From an uncultured Bacilli bacterium (GTDB lineage Bacteria; Bacillota_I; Bacilli_A; RF39; UBA660): a DNA stretch of 47,420 bases. Made by a program: the position numbers and the translations under genes. Below, one piece after another: positions 15,232 to 23,138 of the stretch. Where the stretch lies: contig CAKOKR010000005.1 in the NCBI GenBank assembly GCA_934095965.1, positions 1 to 47,420 on the forward strand. Reading direction: 5' to 3'. The first letter of the stretch is position 1, and each line of letters begins with the position of its first letter. The notes beneath the pieces were generated by a model that made no database searches, was not told the origin of the DNA, and saw only the letters and a list, made by a program, of their open reading frames with translations.

Positions 15232-17557
15232 TATCGCTCCTCATTGTTGCATAAACTACAGCTTTAATAGTATGTAATCTATTTTCAGCTTCATCAAATA
15301 CTTTTGATTTAGATGAATTAAATACTTCATCTGTAACTTCCATTTCTTTTAAACCAAACTTATTATAAATATCTTTACCAATAGTTGTATTTAAATCATG
15401 AAATGATGGTAAACAATGTAAGAAGATAGCATCTGGTCTTGCATTATTCATAACATCCATATTAACTTGATATGGTTTTAAAAGACTTATTCTTTCATTC
15501 CATACATCATCAGGTTCACCCATAGAAACCCATACATCTGTATAAATAACATCAGCATCTCTAGTTGCTTCCATTACATTATCATTCATTTCAATAGAAC
15601 CACCATTTTCTATTGCTATATTTTTACATTTATTAACTAAATCTTCATTAGGCCATAAATTCTTAGGTCCACAAGCTACAAAATGCATACCCATTTTAGC
15701 ACATACAACCATTAAAGAATTAGCAACATTATTTCTAGCATCACCCATAAATACTAACTTAATGCCTTTTAAATGTCCAAAATTTTCTTCAACAGTCATT
15801 ACATCAGCAAGCATTTGTGTTGGATGGAATTCAGTAGTTAAACCATTCCATACTGGAACACCAGCATTCTTAGCAAGTTCTTCAACAATAGCTTGATCAT
15901 ATCCACGATATTCAATACCATCATACATTCTACCTAGTACTTTTGCAGTATCACTAATAGATTCTTTCTTACCCATTTGTGATGCACCTGGATCTAAGTA
16001 AGTAACACCCATACCTAAATCCAATCCGGCAACTTCAAATGCACATCTAGTTCTAGTTGAAGTCTTTTCAAACAACAATACAATATTTTTACCACTTAAA
16101 TATCTATGTTCTACACCATTTCTCTTTTTATCTTTTAATTCCTTAGATAAATCTAATAAATATCTAATTTCTTCTGGTGTATAATCTAGAAGTGTCAAGA
16201 AATTTCTACCTCTTAAATCAGGTTTGCTAACATTTTCCACCTTAATAAAATCTTCTAATTTAATTGATGGAATAGCTTCATCTTTACGAACTTCTTCATT
16301 AATAGTATCTTCATCAATATCTTCACGAACTAAAGGCATACTCATACATCTTGGACCACCTCTACCACGAGAAAGTTCCGCACTACTAACTTCAATAACT
16401 TTTAATCCATGTTCTCTTAAAATATTATTAGTAATGTTATTTCTATCATATACTACAACAACACCCGGAGCAATACATAATGTATTTGTTCCATCATTCC
16501 ATTGTTCACGTTCAGCACTAATTTTTTCTCCACCTGCACATGGAATAAGTGTTATCTTTCTTCCTAAATACTTTTCAAGAATTTCTTCCAAACTACCATT
16601 TACTTCAACAACATTTAAATCTTCATCAGAATCAGGAATATCTCCTTCAGTTATTTCAAAAACTTGTAGTGTATCCATAATACCTGGATGATATGTAAAT
16701 TTATCATAATCAATTTGAGTAAATACAGTATCTAAATGCATAAATGCACGAGACACAGGTATATTAAATGCAAGTATTGTATCAATCTTACAATTAGGAT
16801 CTTTAAAACAATTCTTAGCAAGTTCATCAATTGCAGCAGATTCAGTTCTTTGAGAAATACCAACAGCCAAAGTATGACTATTTAAATTAAGTACATCTCC
16901 ACCTTCAATGTGATATGGTAAATATCTATCATAATATTTATCTAATTTACCCTTAAAATCTGGATGATAGTTAAAGATATATTCAGCATAAATAGTTTCT
17001 CTATTTCTAGTTACTGAATACATTCTATTTAATATAACTCCATTACCAGCACTAGCAAATGGATCTCTTGTAAAATATAAATTTGGCATTGGATCTGCTA
17101 AAAAATCAGATTCTTCACTAACTAAGTCAACTAATGATTTTTCAACATCTCTTTTAGCTCTACTTATTTCTTCAAGTTTTATACCTTCCATTGTTTTTAA
17201 CACAAGTTCTTTTTTATTATTAAAACTTTTCAAATAATCAAAAACAAGTGTCTTATACTTCGGAGTTGTTATACCAGCTTCATAGATAAATTGTCTAATA
17301 AACTTATCTTCAACATCTCCACTTAAATTAAGTACATCAGCCATTAAATCTTCTAGATAAACAACTTCAATACCATTTTCTTTTAGCCTTGTGGCAAATT
17401 CATCATGTTCTCTTTGAGCCTCAGGTAAAAAAGGAATATCATCAAATAGTAATCTACTTAAAGAATCTGGCGTTAAATTTAATAGTTCATTACCAGGTCT
17501 ATGTAACAATACCTTTTTTAAAGGTCCAATTTCACTTCTAACGTTTATAGCGTTCAT
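15224..17557 (-). CDS. arcA-arcB: Arginine deiminase-ornithine carbamoyltransferase fusion protein
   Basis: A single 777-codon gene carries two complete enzymes. Residues 1-~414 are arginine deiminase: FTRDPF (162-167), HIEGGD (216-221), MHLDTVFTQ with His274, and nucleophile Cys404 in GRGGPRCMSMPLVRE. After a charged linker (~415-445), residues ~446-777 are ornithine carbamoyltransferase: carbamoyl-phosphate loop STRTR (500-504), HPTQ (578-581), GDARNNVANS and HCLP (714-717). Both halves are full length. They catalyse consecutive steps, arginine to citrulline and citrulline to ornithine plus carbamoyl phosphate, so citrulline could pass between them. AAGGAGG precedes the ATG and a sigma-A promoter is in front. 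arcA and arcB are normally separate genes; I know no characterised fusion. Confidence 0.95.
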   Translation of the reverse strand: MNAINVRSEIGPLKKVLLHRPGNELLNLTPDSLSRLLFDDIPFLPEAQREHDEFATRLKENGIEVVYLEDLMADVLNLSGDVEDKFIRQFIYEAGITTPKYKTLVFDYLKSFNNKKELVLKTMEGIKLEEISRAKRDVEKSLVDLVSEESDFLADPMPNLYFTRDPFASAGNGVILNRMYSVTRNRETIYAEYIFNYHPDFKGKLDKYYDRYLPYHIEGGDVLNLNSHTLAVGISQRTESAAIDELAKNCFKDPNCKIDTILAFNIPVSRAFMHLDTVFTQIDYDKFTYHPGIMDTLQVFEITEGDIPDSDEDLNVVEVNGSLEEILEKYLGRKITLIPCAGGEKISAEREQWNDGTNTLCIAPGVVVVYDRNNITNNILREHGLKVIEVSSAELSRGRGGPRCMSMPLVREDIDEDTINEEVRKDEAIPSIKLEDFIKVENVSKPDLRGRNFLTLLDYTPEEIRYLLDLSKELKDKKRNGVEHRYLSGKNIVLLFEKTSTRTRCAFEVAGLDLGMGVTYLDPGASQMGKKESISDTAKVLGRMYDGIEYRGYDQAIVEELAKNAGVPVWNGLTTEFHPTQMLADVMTVEENFGHLKGIKLVFMGDARNNVANSLMVVCAKMGMHFVACGPKNLWPNEDLVNKCKNIAIENGGSIEMNDNVMEATRDADVIYTDVWVSMGEPDDVWNERISLLKPYQVNMDVMNNARPDAIFLHCLPSFHDLNTTIGKDIYNKFGLKEMEVTDEVFNSSKSKVFDEAENRLHTIKAVVYATMRSDNE

Positions 17558-17586
17558 TACTTTCCTCCTTATTTTATTCTATAATC

Positions 17587-17615
17587 ATTATAACAAATTA
17601 ACAATTTAATTTCAA
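17587..17615 (-). promoter_or_regulatory. Sigma-A promoter of the arc operon
   Basis: TTGAAA (17610-17615) and TATAAT (17587-17592), 17 bp apart on the minus strand, fit into the 59-nt gap between the ABC importer genes and the fusion gene. The arc genes can thus be transcribed alone as well as by read-through. Confidence 0.65.
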
Positions 17616-17616
17616 T

Positions 17617-18339
17617 TTATTTATTTACTTTTGCTAAAAAACTATTAATTCTATCATTTTTGCTTTTAAAAAATTCTTTAGTACTTCCATTAAATTCTAG
17701 TTTTCCTTCATCTAAAAATAATACTCTTGTTGATACATTTTTTACAAAATTCATTTCATGAGAAACAATAATCATAGTTTTACCAGATGCTGCAACATCT
17801 TTAATTAAATCAAGAACTTCACCTACCATCTCAGGATCTAGAGCACTTGTAGGTTCATCAAATAATATAATATCTGGATTCATCATTAATGTTCTAACTA
17901 TGGCAATTCTTTGTTTTTGTCCTCCAGATAATTTATTCGGATACTCTAAAGCCTTATCTTTTAAATTAATCATTTTTAAATATTCATAGGCTTTTCTTTT
18001 AGCCTCACCCTTACCCATAACTCCAAGCTTTACCGGAGCAAGTATCATATTATCTAAAACCGTTAAATGAGGAAACAAATTAAATGATTGAAAAACCATA
18101 CCCATTTTTTCTCTTACCAAACATAAAGCAGTTTTCTTATCTAGTAATGACTTTCCTTCAAAAATAATATCACCACCCGTAGGTACTTCAATTAAATTCA
18201 AACATCTAAGCAAAGTGCTTTTTCCACTACCAGATGGACCAACTATTGCTACAATATCCTTATCAAAAACATCAAAACTAATACCTTTTAAAACATTAAC
18301 ATCATCAAATTTCTTTTTTAAATTTTTAACCTTAAGCAT
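17617..18339 (-). CDS. Polar amino-acid ABC importer, ATP-binding subunit
   Basis: A 240-residue ATPase of the GlnQ/HisP/ArtP class that powers amino-acid uptake. Walker A GPSGSGKST, Q-loop MVFQSFNLFPHLTV, signature LSGGQKQR, Walker B IILFDEPTSALDPE and switch His in IIVSHEMNF are all intact. The start overlaps the permease gene by 8 nt. Placement directly before the arginine deiminase operon points to arginine (or another basic amino acid) as the substrate, but the ATPase itself does not determine specificity. Confidence 0.92.
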   Translation of the reverse strand: MLKVKNLKKKFDDVNVLKGISFDVFDKDIVAIVGPSGSGKSTLLRCLNLIEVPTGGDIIFEGKSLLDKKTALCLVREKMGMVFQSFNLFPHLTVLDNMILAPVKLGVMGKGEAKRKAYEYLKMINLKDKALEYPNKLSGGQKQRIAIVRTLMMNPDIILFDEPTSALDPEMVGEVLDLIKDVAASGKTMIIVSHEMNFVKNVSTRVLFLDEGKLEFNGSTKEFFKSKNDRINSFLAKVNK

Positions 18340-19015
18340 TATTAAGTCTCCTTTCTAAAATATTAACTAACTTAGTTAATCCTAAAGTAAGAAGTAAATA
18401 TATAATTGCAATTATTAATAATGGAAAGAAATAATCATATGTCCTAGATGCAATTATATCACTTGCTTTAGTAAGTTCCATAATACCAATGTATGCACCC
18501 GTAGACGTTTCCTTAATCAAAGTAATAAACTCATTACCTAAAGCAGGCATAATATTTTTTATTGCCTGAGGCATAATTATATAAAACATTGTCTTATTAT
18601 AGCTAAGTCCCAAAGATAAACCTGCTTCCATTTGACCTTTATCAATTGAGTTAATACCACTTCTAATAATTTCAGAAACATAAGCTCCTGAATTAAGACC
18701 AAAAGCAATAACACCAACAATAATTATACTTATATCAACACTTTTAAAAATAACATAATATATTATCATAAGTTGTAACAATACCGGTGTACCCCTAATT
18801 ATATTTACATACCAAGTTACTATTTTATTTAACACTCTAAATTTTTTATTAACTTCATAATTATGTCTAACTAGTGCAATAAGAATACCTATAACAATAC
18901 CTATTATTACGGCAAAAAATGCAATCAATAACGTATTAAATAAACCTTCAAAAATATATTTATATCTATCATCATATATCACACTATCATAAAATTTTTC
19001 ATACAAGCTACTCAT
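18332..19015 (-). CDS. Polar amino-acid ABC importer, permease subunit
   Basis: A 227-residue membrane protein of the HisM/GlnP family with about five helices. The N-terminal half has the family start YIFEGLFNTLLIAF, and YVNIIRGTPVLLQLMI is the classic conserved segment. The EAA loop (coupling helix) reads QMEAGLSLGLSYNKTMF...MPQAIKNIMPALGNEFI. GGTGG lies before the ATG, 8 nt after the binding-protein gene. A single permease gene suggests a homodimeric channel. Confidence 0.92.
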   Translation of the reverse strand: MSSLYEKFYDSVIYDDRYKYIFEGLFNTLLIAFFAVIIGIVIGILIALVRHNYEVNKKFRVLNKIVTWYVNIIRGTPVLLQLMIIYYVIFKSVDISIIIVGVIAFGLNSGAYVSEIIRSGINSIDKGQMEAGLSLGLSYNKTMFYIIMPQAIKNIMPALGNEFITLIKETSTGAYIGIMELTKASDIIASRTYDYFFPLLIIAIIYLLLTLGLTKLVNILERRLNNA

Positions 19016-19023
19016 ATAACCAC

Positions 19024-19746
19024 CTATTCTTCTGTATGTTTAATTATATATTCATCAATTTTACCTTCATTTTTTAACTTTTCTAACACATTATTTATAT
19101 TATCAAGTAATTCTTTATTACCCTTTTTAACAATCATACCATAACTATCTTCTACTAAAGAACCATCTAATATTTTTAAACCACTATTAGTTTTAAGAAT
19201 TTGTTCTGCTGGCAATAAATCCATAACAACACAATCAACTTTACCAGTGTTCAAGTCTTCAATCGCAGCTAAATACTTCTTTTGACGTACAACACTTGAA
19301 TCTTTATAAGTACTACTTACATAAGTATCAGCAATACTACCTAGTTGAACAGCAATCTTTTTGCCATTTATATCACCAATATTAGTAATACCACTATCAT
19401 TTTTAAATATAACAACTTGTTTACTCGTAGAATAATTAATTGTAAAATCAACATTCTTAGCTCTTTCTTTACTATAACTTATACCTGCTGCACCAAAATC
19501 TGCTTTACCAGTTTTAACTTCATTAATAATTGAATCAAAAGCAATATCCTTTATAACTAATTCTTTTCCCATTGATGCTGCAATTTCTTTTGCTATATCA
19601 ACATCAACACCAACAATTTCTCCATTAGAATAATATTCATACGGAGCAAAACCAGCTTCAGTTACCATAATGAGTTTATTATCATCCTTCTTGCCACAAC
19701 CAGTAACTAGCAAAATCATAAATAACAATCCAATAATCTTTTTCAA
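19024..19746 (-). CDS. Amino-acid-binding lipoprotein of the ABC importer
   Basis: A 240-residue extracellular substrate-binding lipoprotein (family 3). The signal peptide ends in the lipobox VTGC, so Cys17 would carry the lipid. The mature domain has the typical EAGFAPYEYY substrate loop, VDVDIAKEIAASMG, DFGAAGISYSKERA, GKKIAVQLGSIAD and CVVMDLLPAE, which form the amino-acid cleft. The start codon is TTG, 8 nt after GAGGTG; no ATG fits. It is first in a three-gene importer unit ahead of the arc operon, with a TATAAT at 19771-19776. Arginine is the expected ligand by context. Confidence 0.9.
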   Translation of the reverse strand: MKKIIGLLFMILLVTGCGKKDDNKLIMVTEAGFAPYEYYSNGEIVGVDVDIAKEIAASMGKELVIKDIAFDSIINEVKTGKADFGAAGISYSKERAKNVDFTINYSTSKQVVIFKNDSGITNIGDINGKKIAVQLGSIADTYVSSTYKDSSVVRQKKYLAAIEDLNTGKVDCVVMDLLPAEQILKTNSGLKILDGSLVEDSYGMIVKKGNKELLDNINNVLEKLKNEGKIDEYIIKHTEE

Positions 19747-19802
19747 TTCTAAACACCTCTACTTTAATTAATTATACCATTATTTTTTATAAAGAAAAAG
19801 AA

Positions 19803-19830
19803 AAAGATTTCCCATTTTTAGAAAATCTTT
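19803..19830 (-). terminator. Terminator after the unknown 140-residue gene
   Basis: AAAGATTT and AAATCTTT arms (8 bp) around a 12-nt loop, followed by TTTCTTTTTC on the minus strand. Confidence 0.7.
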
Positions 19831-19846
19831 ATATTTGTTAACAACA

Positions 19847-20269
19847 TTATGCTTTCTTTAATACTTTTTTATCTATCATATTAAATTTATCTAACACATC
19901 ATCATTAATACTATTAATCATTTCATCAAAGAATAATTCATTATTAAATCCCATATTCTTATCTCTATCTTTATATATTTTAATAACATTTATAATATCA
20001 TCTTTAGTAACTACAACATTATTTATTTTATTTACCCTAACCATTCTAACCTTTGCAATACGCAAAAAGTCATATAATTCTCTATCCATAGTTACTTCAT
20101 CAATACCATATGAACCCACATAACCATATTCTTCAAGTAAATATTTAGTTATTGCAATAGCTCTTTTCTTAACATAATAACTTCTTACTTTACAATTAAT
20201 AAGTATTTCTAATTCCAAATTAGATAATAAAGCAAATTCACTACTTAATTTTTCATCATATTTATTCAT
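19847..20269 (-). CDS. Unknown 140-residue protein
   Basis: I do not recognise this protein. It is 140 residues, mostly helical, with Lys/Asp/Asn-rich composition, no signal peptide and no membrane segment. A patch of conserved-looking residues runs YVKKRAIAITKYLLEEYGYVG and LYDFLRIAKVRMVRV, which might form a small DNA- or protein-binding helical domain; that is a guess. GGGGGAA stands before the ATG, and its own terminator follows, so it is probably a single-gene transcript between the tRNA-Trp gene and the amino-acid importer. Confidence 0.6.
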   Translation of the reverse strand: MNKYDEKLSSEFALLSNLELEILINCKVRSYYVKKRAIAITKYLLEEYGYVGSYGIDEVTMDRELYDFLRIAKVRMVRVNKINNVVVTKDDIINVIKIYKDRDKNMGFNNELFFDEMINSINDDVLDKFNMIDKKVLKKA

Positions 20270-20330
20270 ATCTATTCCCCCTTCAAAGGAACACCTATTA
20301 TAACACCAAATATATGCATTGTAAAGAAAA

Positions 20331-20355
20331 AATAGTTCACATTATATGAACTATT
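20331..20355 (-). terminator. Terminator after tRNA-Trp
   Basis: Perfect 9-bp arms AATAGTTCA and TGAACTATT around a 7-nt loop, followed by TTTTTTC on the minus strand, 15 nt beyond the CCA end. Confidence 0.85.
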
Positions 20356-20369
20356 CATTAAATTCCAAT

Positions 20370-20443
20370 TGGCAGGGGCAGAGAGAATCGAACTCCCATC
20401 AAAAGTTTTGGAGACTCCTATGCTACCATTATACCATGCCCCT
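20370..20443 (-). tRNA. tRNA-Trp (anticodon CCA)
   Basis: The minus strand folds as a cloverleaf. Acceptor arms AGGGGCA and TGCCCCT pair perfectly, with discriminator G and an encoded CCA. The D-loop contains AATGGTAGC, the anticodon loop is CTCCAAA (CCA anticodon), and the T-loop is TTCGATT between GGGAG and CTCTC. It closely resembles Bacillus tRNA-Trp. With CCA as anticodon it decodes UGG only, consistent with UGA being a stop. Confidence 0.95.
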
Positions 20444-20542
20444 AATCAAAAGAACAAATAAATTATAACATACTAATTACTAAAATACTAGTTCTTTTTA
20501 CACAAAAATTATAAAAAAACATAAAATACACTAGGTGATATT

Positions 20543-20965
20543 ATGCTTTTTAATTATACAGATAGAGAATTAGATTTACTTGCAAGAATTATGCGTGCTG
20601 AAGCACTTGATCAAGGTAATCTTGGAATGTTAATGGTTGGTAATGTTGTTGCTAATCGTGTTCTTGCAGATTGCCTAACTTTTAAAAACGTCAATAGCTT
20701 ATATGATGTAATATATCAACCAAACCAATTCGTAGGTACAACATCATCCTTATTTAATGCTCAAGCAACAACTTTAGAAAAAGATTTAGCAAAAAGAATT
20801 GTCCGTGGTGAATATTATCATCCCGCTACCAATGCTTTATGGTTTTATTCTCCATCAAACAATCAATCATGTAAACAAACATGGTATAATCAAAAATTAT
20901 CAGGCAGTTATAAAAACCATTGCTTTTATAATCCCGACCCAGGTATATGTCAAAAAATCCATTAA
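20543..20965 (+). CDS. cwlJ: Spore cortex-lytic hydrolase, CwlJ/SleB catalytic family
   Basis: A 140-residue stand-alone Hydrolase_2 (SleB/CwlJ) domain, essentially the size of Bacillus CwlJ (142). Shared features are the opening DLLARIMRAEALDQG with the catalytic Glu in RAEA, MLMVGNVVANRV, the YQPNQF motif, and the C-terminal SHCFY-like KNHCFYNP. CwlJ depolymerises cortex peptidoglycan during germination and is made in the mother cell without a signal peptide, as here. AGGTGATATT precedes the ATG. A CATAAAAT sequence about 20 bp upstream could be a sporulation sigma -10. It is followed by a CmpB-type membrane protein gene. Confidence 0.85.
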   Translation: MLFNYTDRELDLLARIMRAEALDQGNLGMLMVGNVVANRVLADCLTFKNVNSLYDVIYQPNQFVGTTSSLFNAQATTLEKDLAKRIVRGEYYHPATNALWFYSPSNNQSCKQTWYNQKLSGSYKNHCFYNPDPGICQKIH

Positions 20966-21018
20966 ACTAGTGATTAATTAAATAAAATAATGTATAATAT
21001 TGAAAAAGGAGATTTATT

Positions 21019-21666
21019 ATGTTCTATTCATATTGTATATTATTTTTTATTTATTCATTAATCGGATGGCTTATGGAAGTTTTACTAACTTTATACAATG
21101 AGCACAAATTTGTAAATCGTGGATTTTTACTTGGTCCTTGTTGCCCAATATATGGCTTTGGTTGCATCATTCTTTATCTATTATTAAAGCCATACACAAA
21201 TAACGTAATTGTATTATTTATATTAACTTTATTTACATGTTCAGTTATCGAATATATAACAAGTTACTTCATGGAAAAAATATTTCACTTAAGATGGTGG
21301 GATTATTCAAATTTAAAATATAACTTAAATGGAAGAATATGTCTTGAAACAATGCTACCTTTCTCAGTACTCGGAGTATTATCAATAAAATATATTACAC
21401 CATTTCTTCTAAACATAGTAACTATTTCAAAACTAACAATCATTATAACAATCATTATATTAACTATATTTATTATTGACATAACTATATCATTAACTAT
21501 TGTATTTAAATTAAAATTTGTATCAAAGAAAAATACTGATGCAACATATGATATTAAAAATGCAATTAAGAAATTTATTAAAACAGACCTTTATTTATAT
21601 GAAAGAATAATTGAATCATTTCCAAACTTAACAAAAATAACAAAAAAGATAAGAAATAAATTTTAA
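21019..21666 (+). CDS. CmpB-type putative ABC transporter permease (PF06541-like) membrane protein
   Basis: A 215-residue membrane protein with about five helices. It carries the signature of this uncharacterised Bacillota family: FFIYSLIGWLMEVLL, then NRGFLLGPCCPIYGFG, and FHLRWWDYSNLKYNLNGRIC. The name 'ABC transporter permease' is inherited from annotation and no transport function is established. AAAAGGAG lies 8 nt before the ATG. It starts 53 nt after cwlJ on the same strand and ends in a strong terminator, so it may be co-expressed with cwlJ. Confidence 0.82.
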   Translation: MFYSYCILFFIYSLIGWLMEVLLTLYNEHKFVNRGFLLGPCCPIYGFGCIILYLLLKPYTNNVIVLFILTLFTCSVIEYITSYFMEKIFHLRWWDYSNLKYNLNGRICLETMLPFSVLGVLSIKYITPFLLNIVTISKLTIIITIIILTIFIIDITISLTIVFKLKFVSKKNTDATYDIKNAIKKFIKTDLYLYERIIESFPNLTKITKKIRNKF

Positions 21667-21686
21667 AAATCATTTCTTATCTTTTT
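21643..21686 (+). terminator. Terminator of the cwlJ-cmpB-like unit
   Basis: Perfect 15-bp arms AAAAAGATAAGAAAT (21643-21657) and ATTTCTTATCTTTTT (21672-21686) around a 14-nt loop, ending in T7. The stem starts inside the last codons of the membrane protein gene. Confidence 0.85.
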
Positions 21687-21870
21687 TTACAAAGAAAATA
21701 TTTACTTTCTTTTTAAACAAAAACATACTTTCCGTAACAAGAATTATAAATTTGATATTTTTAACTAGTTGCAAATGTAATATTAATAACTTGCATATAT
21801 AGTTGCATTATTATTAACACAGGTAAAATTAAATATAATAGTCCACTACTTTGTAACCCATATATTAAAA

Positions 21871-21888
21871 CGTGACAACTATATCACG
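21871..21888 (-). terminator. Terminator of the LysM amidase gene
   Basis: Arms CGTGATA and TGTCACG (7 bp with one G-U) around a 4-nt loop, followed by TTTTAATA on the minus strand. The rest of 21690-21870 has only A/T-rich spacer with scattered TTGCA copies; I see no gene in it. Confidence 0.65.
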
Positions 21889-21894
21889 CTTTAT

Positions 21895-23088
21895 TTAAGG
21901 CAGCAATAACTTTTGACCAATTGATAAATTTGCATTTGATAAGTTATTTAACTTAACTATAGCATCCACTGTTGTTTTATTATCTTTTGCTATACTCCAC
22001 AAGCTATCTCCCTTTTTAACTGTATAAATAACATTTGTTACCTCACTATTATTTGGTATTTTTAACACTTGACCAACACTTAACACTGTACTTTTTAAAT
22101 TATTTACACTCATTAATTCATCAACACTTACACCATATTTTTTAGATATACTATATAAACTATCTCCACTTTTAACAACATATTCATTACCACTTACTTT
22201 ATTATCAGGTATCTTAATTATTTGACCAATTGATAAAGAATCTGTACTTAAATTATTATAACTTTTTAAATTATCCACACTAACATTATATTTATTAGCA
22301 ATACCATATAACGTATCTCCCTTTTTAACAACATATTCATTACTACTTATGTCAGCTTTTTTACCAGGTATAATCAAATTTTGACCAACACTTAATAAAT
22401 TACTAGATAAATTATTAGCTTCTTTTAATTCATTAACAGTTACTCCAAATTTTCTTGAAATACTCCATAAGCTATCTCCACTTTTAACTGTGTAATAATT
22501 TGAACCTAATGGCGCAACATACTTACCACCTGCATATTCTACAATTGCTTTAGTTACTGCTTCAGCTAACTTTTTCCAATCGTTTTTAATTAAATTAGCA
22601 TCACTAATTGTATCAGCAAAACCATATTCAACAATAACTGTTTCATTATTCGGAGTATCTCTCATTATATAATAATAATCTTTCACCGGATTACTTGGTA
22701 ATCTTCTTTGATAATATTTTCTTACATTTTGACCAGTATTTTCAAATTCAGTTGCCAGTTTTTTAGCAAACTTATCATTATTTCTTAAAGCATATATAAT
22801 TTCTGCACCATCACCACCACCTGCATTAATATGATTTGATACAACCAAAACATCACTACCATTTCCATAAAAACTTTGAATTTTTTTTGGTCTATCACTT
22901 GCAGATAACGTAACATCACTAGTTCTACTCATTTCATTAGGTACTCCCATTTCATCTAATCTATTATGAATATAATTACTAATTTTCAAAGTATAATCTT
23001 TTTCAGTTATTCCATTAGCAATAGTACCCGGATCATCTCCTCCATGACCAGCATCAATAACCACCTTTTTTAAAGCTCTATCATCCAT
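21895..23088 (-). CDS. N-acetylmuramoyl-L-alanine amidase with four LysM repeats, no signal peptide
   Basis: Zinc amidase (Amidase_3) cutting the lactyl amide between muramic acid and the stem peptide. Residues ~8-185 hold the catalytic domain with DAGHGG, the Glu in ITEKDY, SNHINAGGG and VIVEYGF zinc and catalytic motifs. Four LysM peptidoglycan-binding repeats follow, each starting Y.VK.GDSL or Y.VKKGDTL and ending in a SVGQ..IIP-like strand. There is no signal peptide, as in mother-cell-lysis amidases such as CwlC, so it may act from inside the mother cell at spore release. The ATG at 23086-23088 follows AGGTGATATAC and is preferred over the GTG three codons upstream. Confidence 0.88.
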   Translation of the reverse strand: MDDRALKKVVIDAGHGGDDPGTIANGITEKDYTLKISNYIHNRLDEMGVPNEMSRTSDVTLSASDRPKKIQSFYGNGSDVLVVSNHINAGGGDGAEIIYALRNNDKFAKKLATEFENTGQNVRKYYQRRLPSNPVKDYYYIMRDTPNNETVIVEYGFADTISDANLIKNDWKKLAEAVTKAIVEYAGGKYVAPLGSNYYTVKSGDSLWSISRKFGVTVNELKEANNLSSNLLSVGQNLIIPGKKADISSNEYVVKKGDTLYGIANKYNVSVDNLKSYNNLSTDSLSIGQIIKIPDNKVSGNEYVVKSGDSLYSISKKYGVSVDELMSVNNLKSTVLSVGQVLKIPNNSEVTNVIYTVKKGDSLWSIAKDNKTTVDAIVKLNNLSNANLSIGQKLLLP

Positions 23089-23138
23089 GTATATCACCTA
23101 GAATATTATATGAATATTTTAAATTACTGTTATTAATT

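Noticed and set aside
16224..16691. 155-codon open frame on the plus strand inside the arginine deiminase half
   Set aside because: Antisense shadow of a strongly conserved enzyme; no Shine-Dalgarno and no recognisable protein.
15224..17557. Possibility that the ArcA-ArcB fusion is a sequencing or assembly artefact
   Set aside because: The frame is continuous, the linker is a plausible charged spacer rather than a repeat of either end, and both domains are complete. A single error could remove a stop, but a real separate arcB would also need its own ribosome binding site and start at the junction, and I see none.
20370..20443. UGA-decoding tRNA-Trp / altered genetic code
   Set aside because: The anticodon is CCA, and UGA ends genes in ATGA overlaps at 39282 and 46331.
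21690..21870. Small RNA gene in the gap with repeated TTGCA words
   Set aside because: No stable fold, promoter plus terminator pair, or conserved-looking block could be made out by eye.
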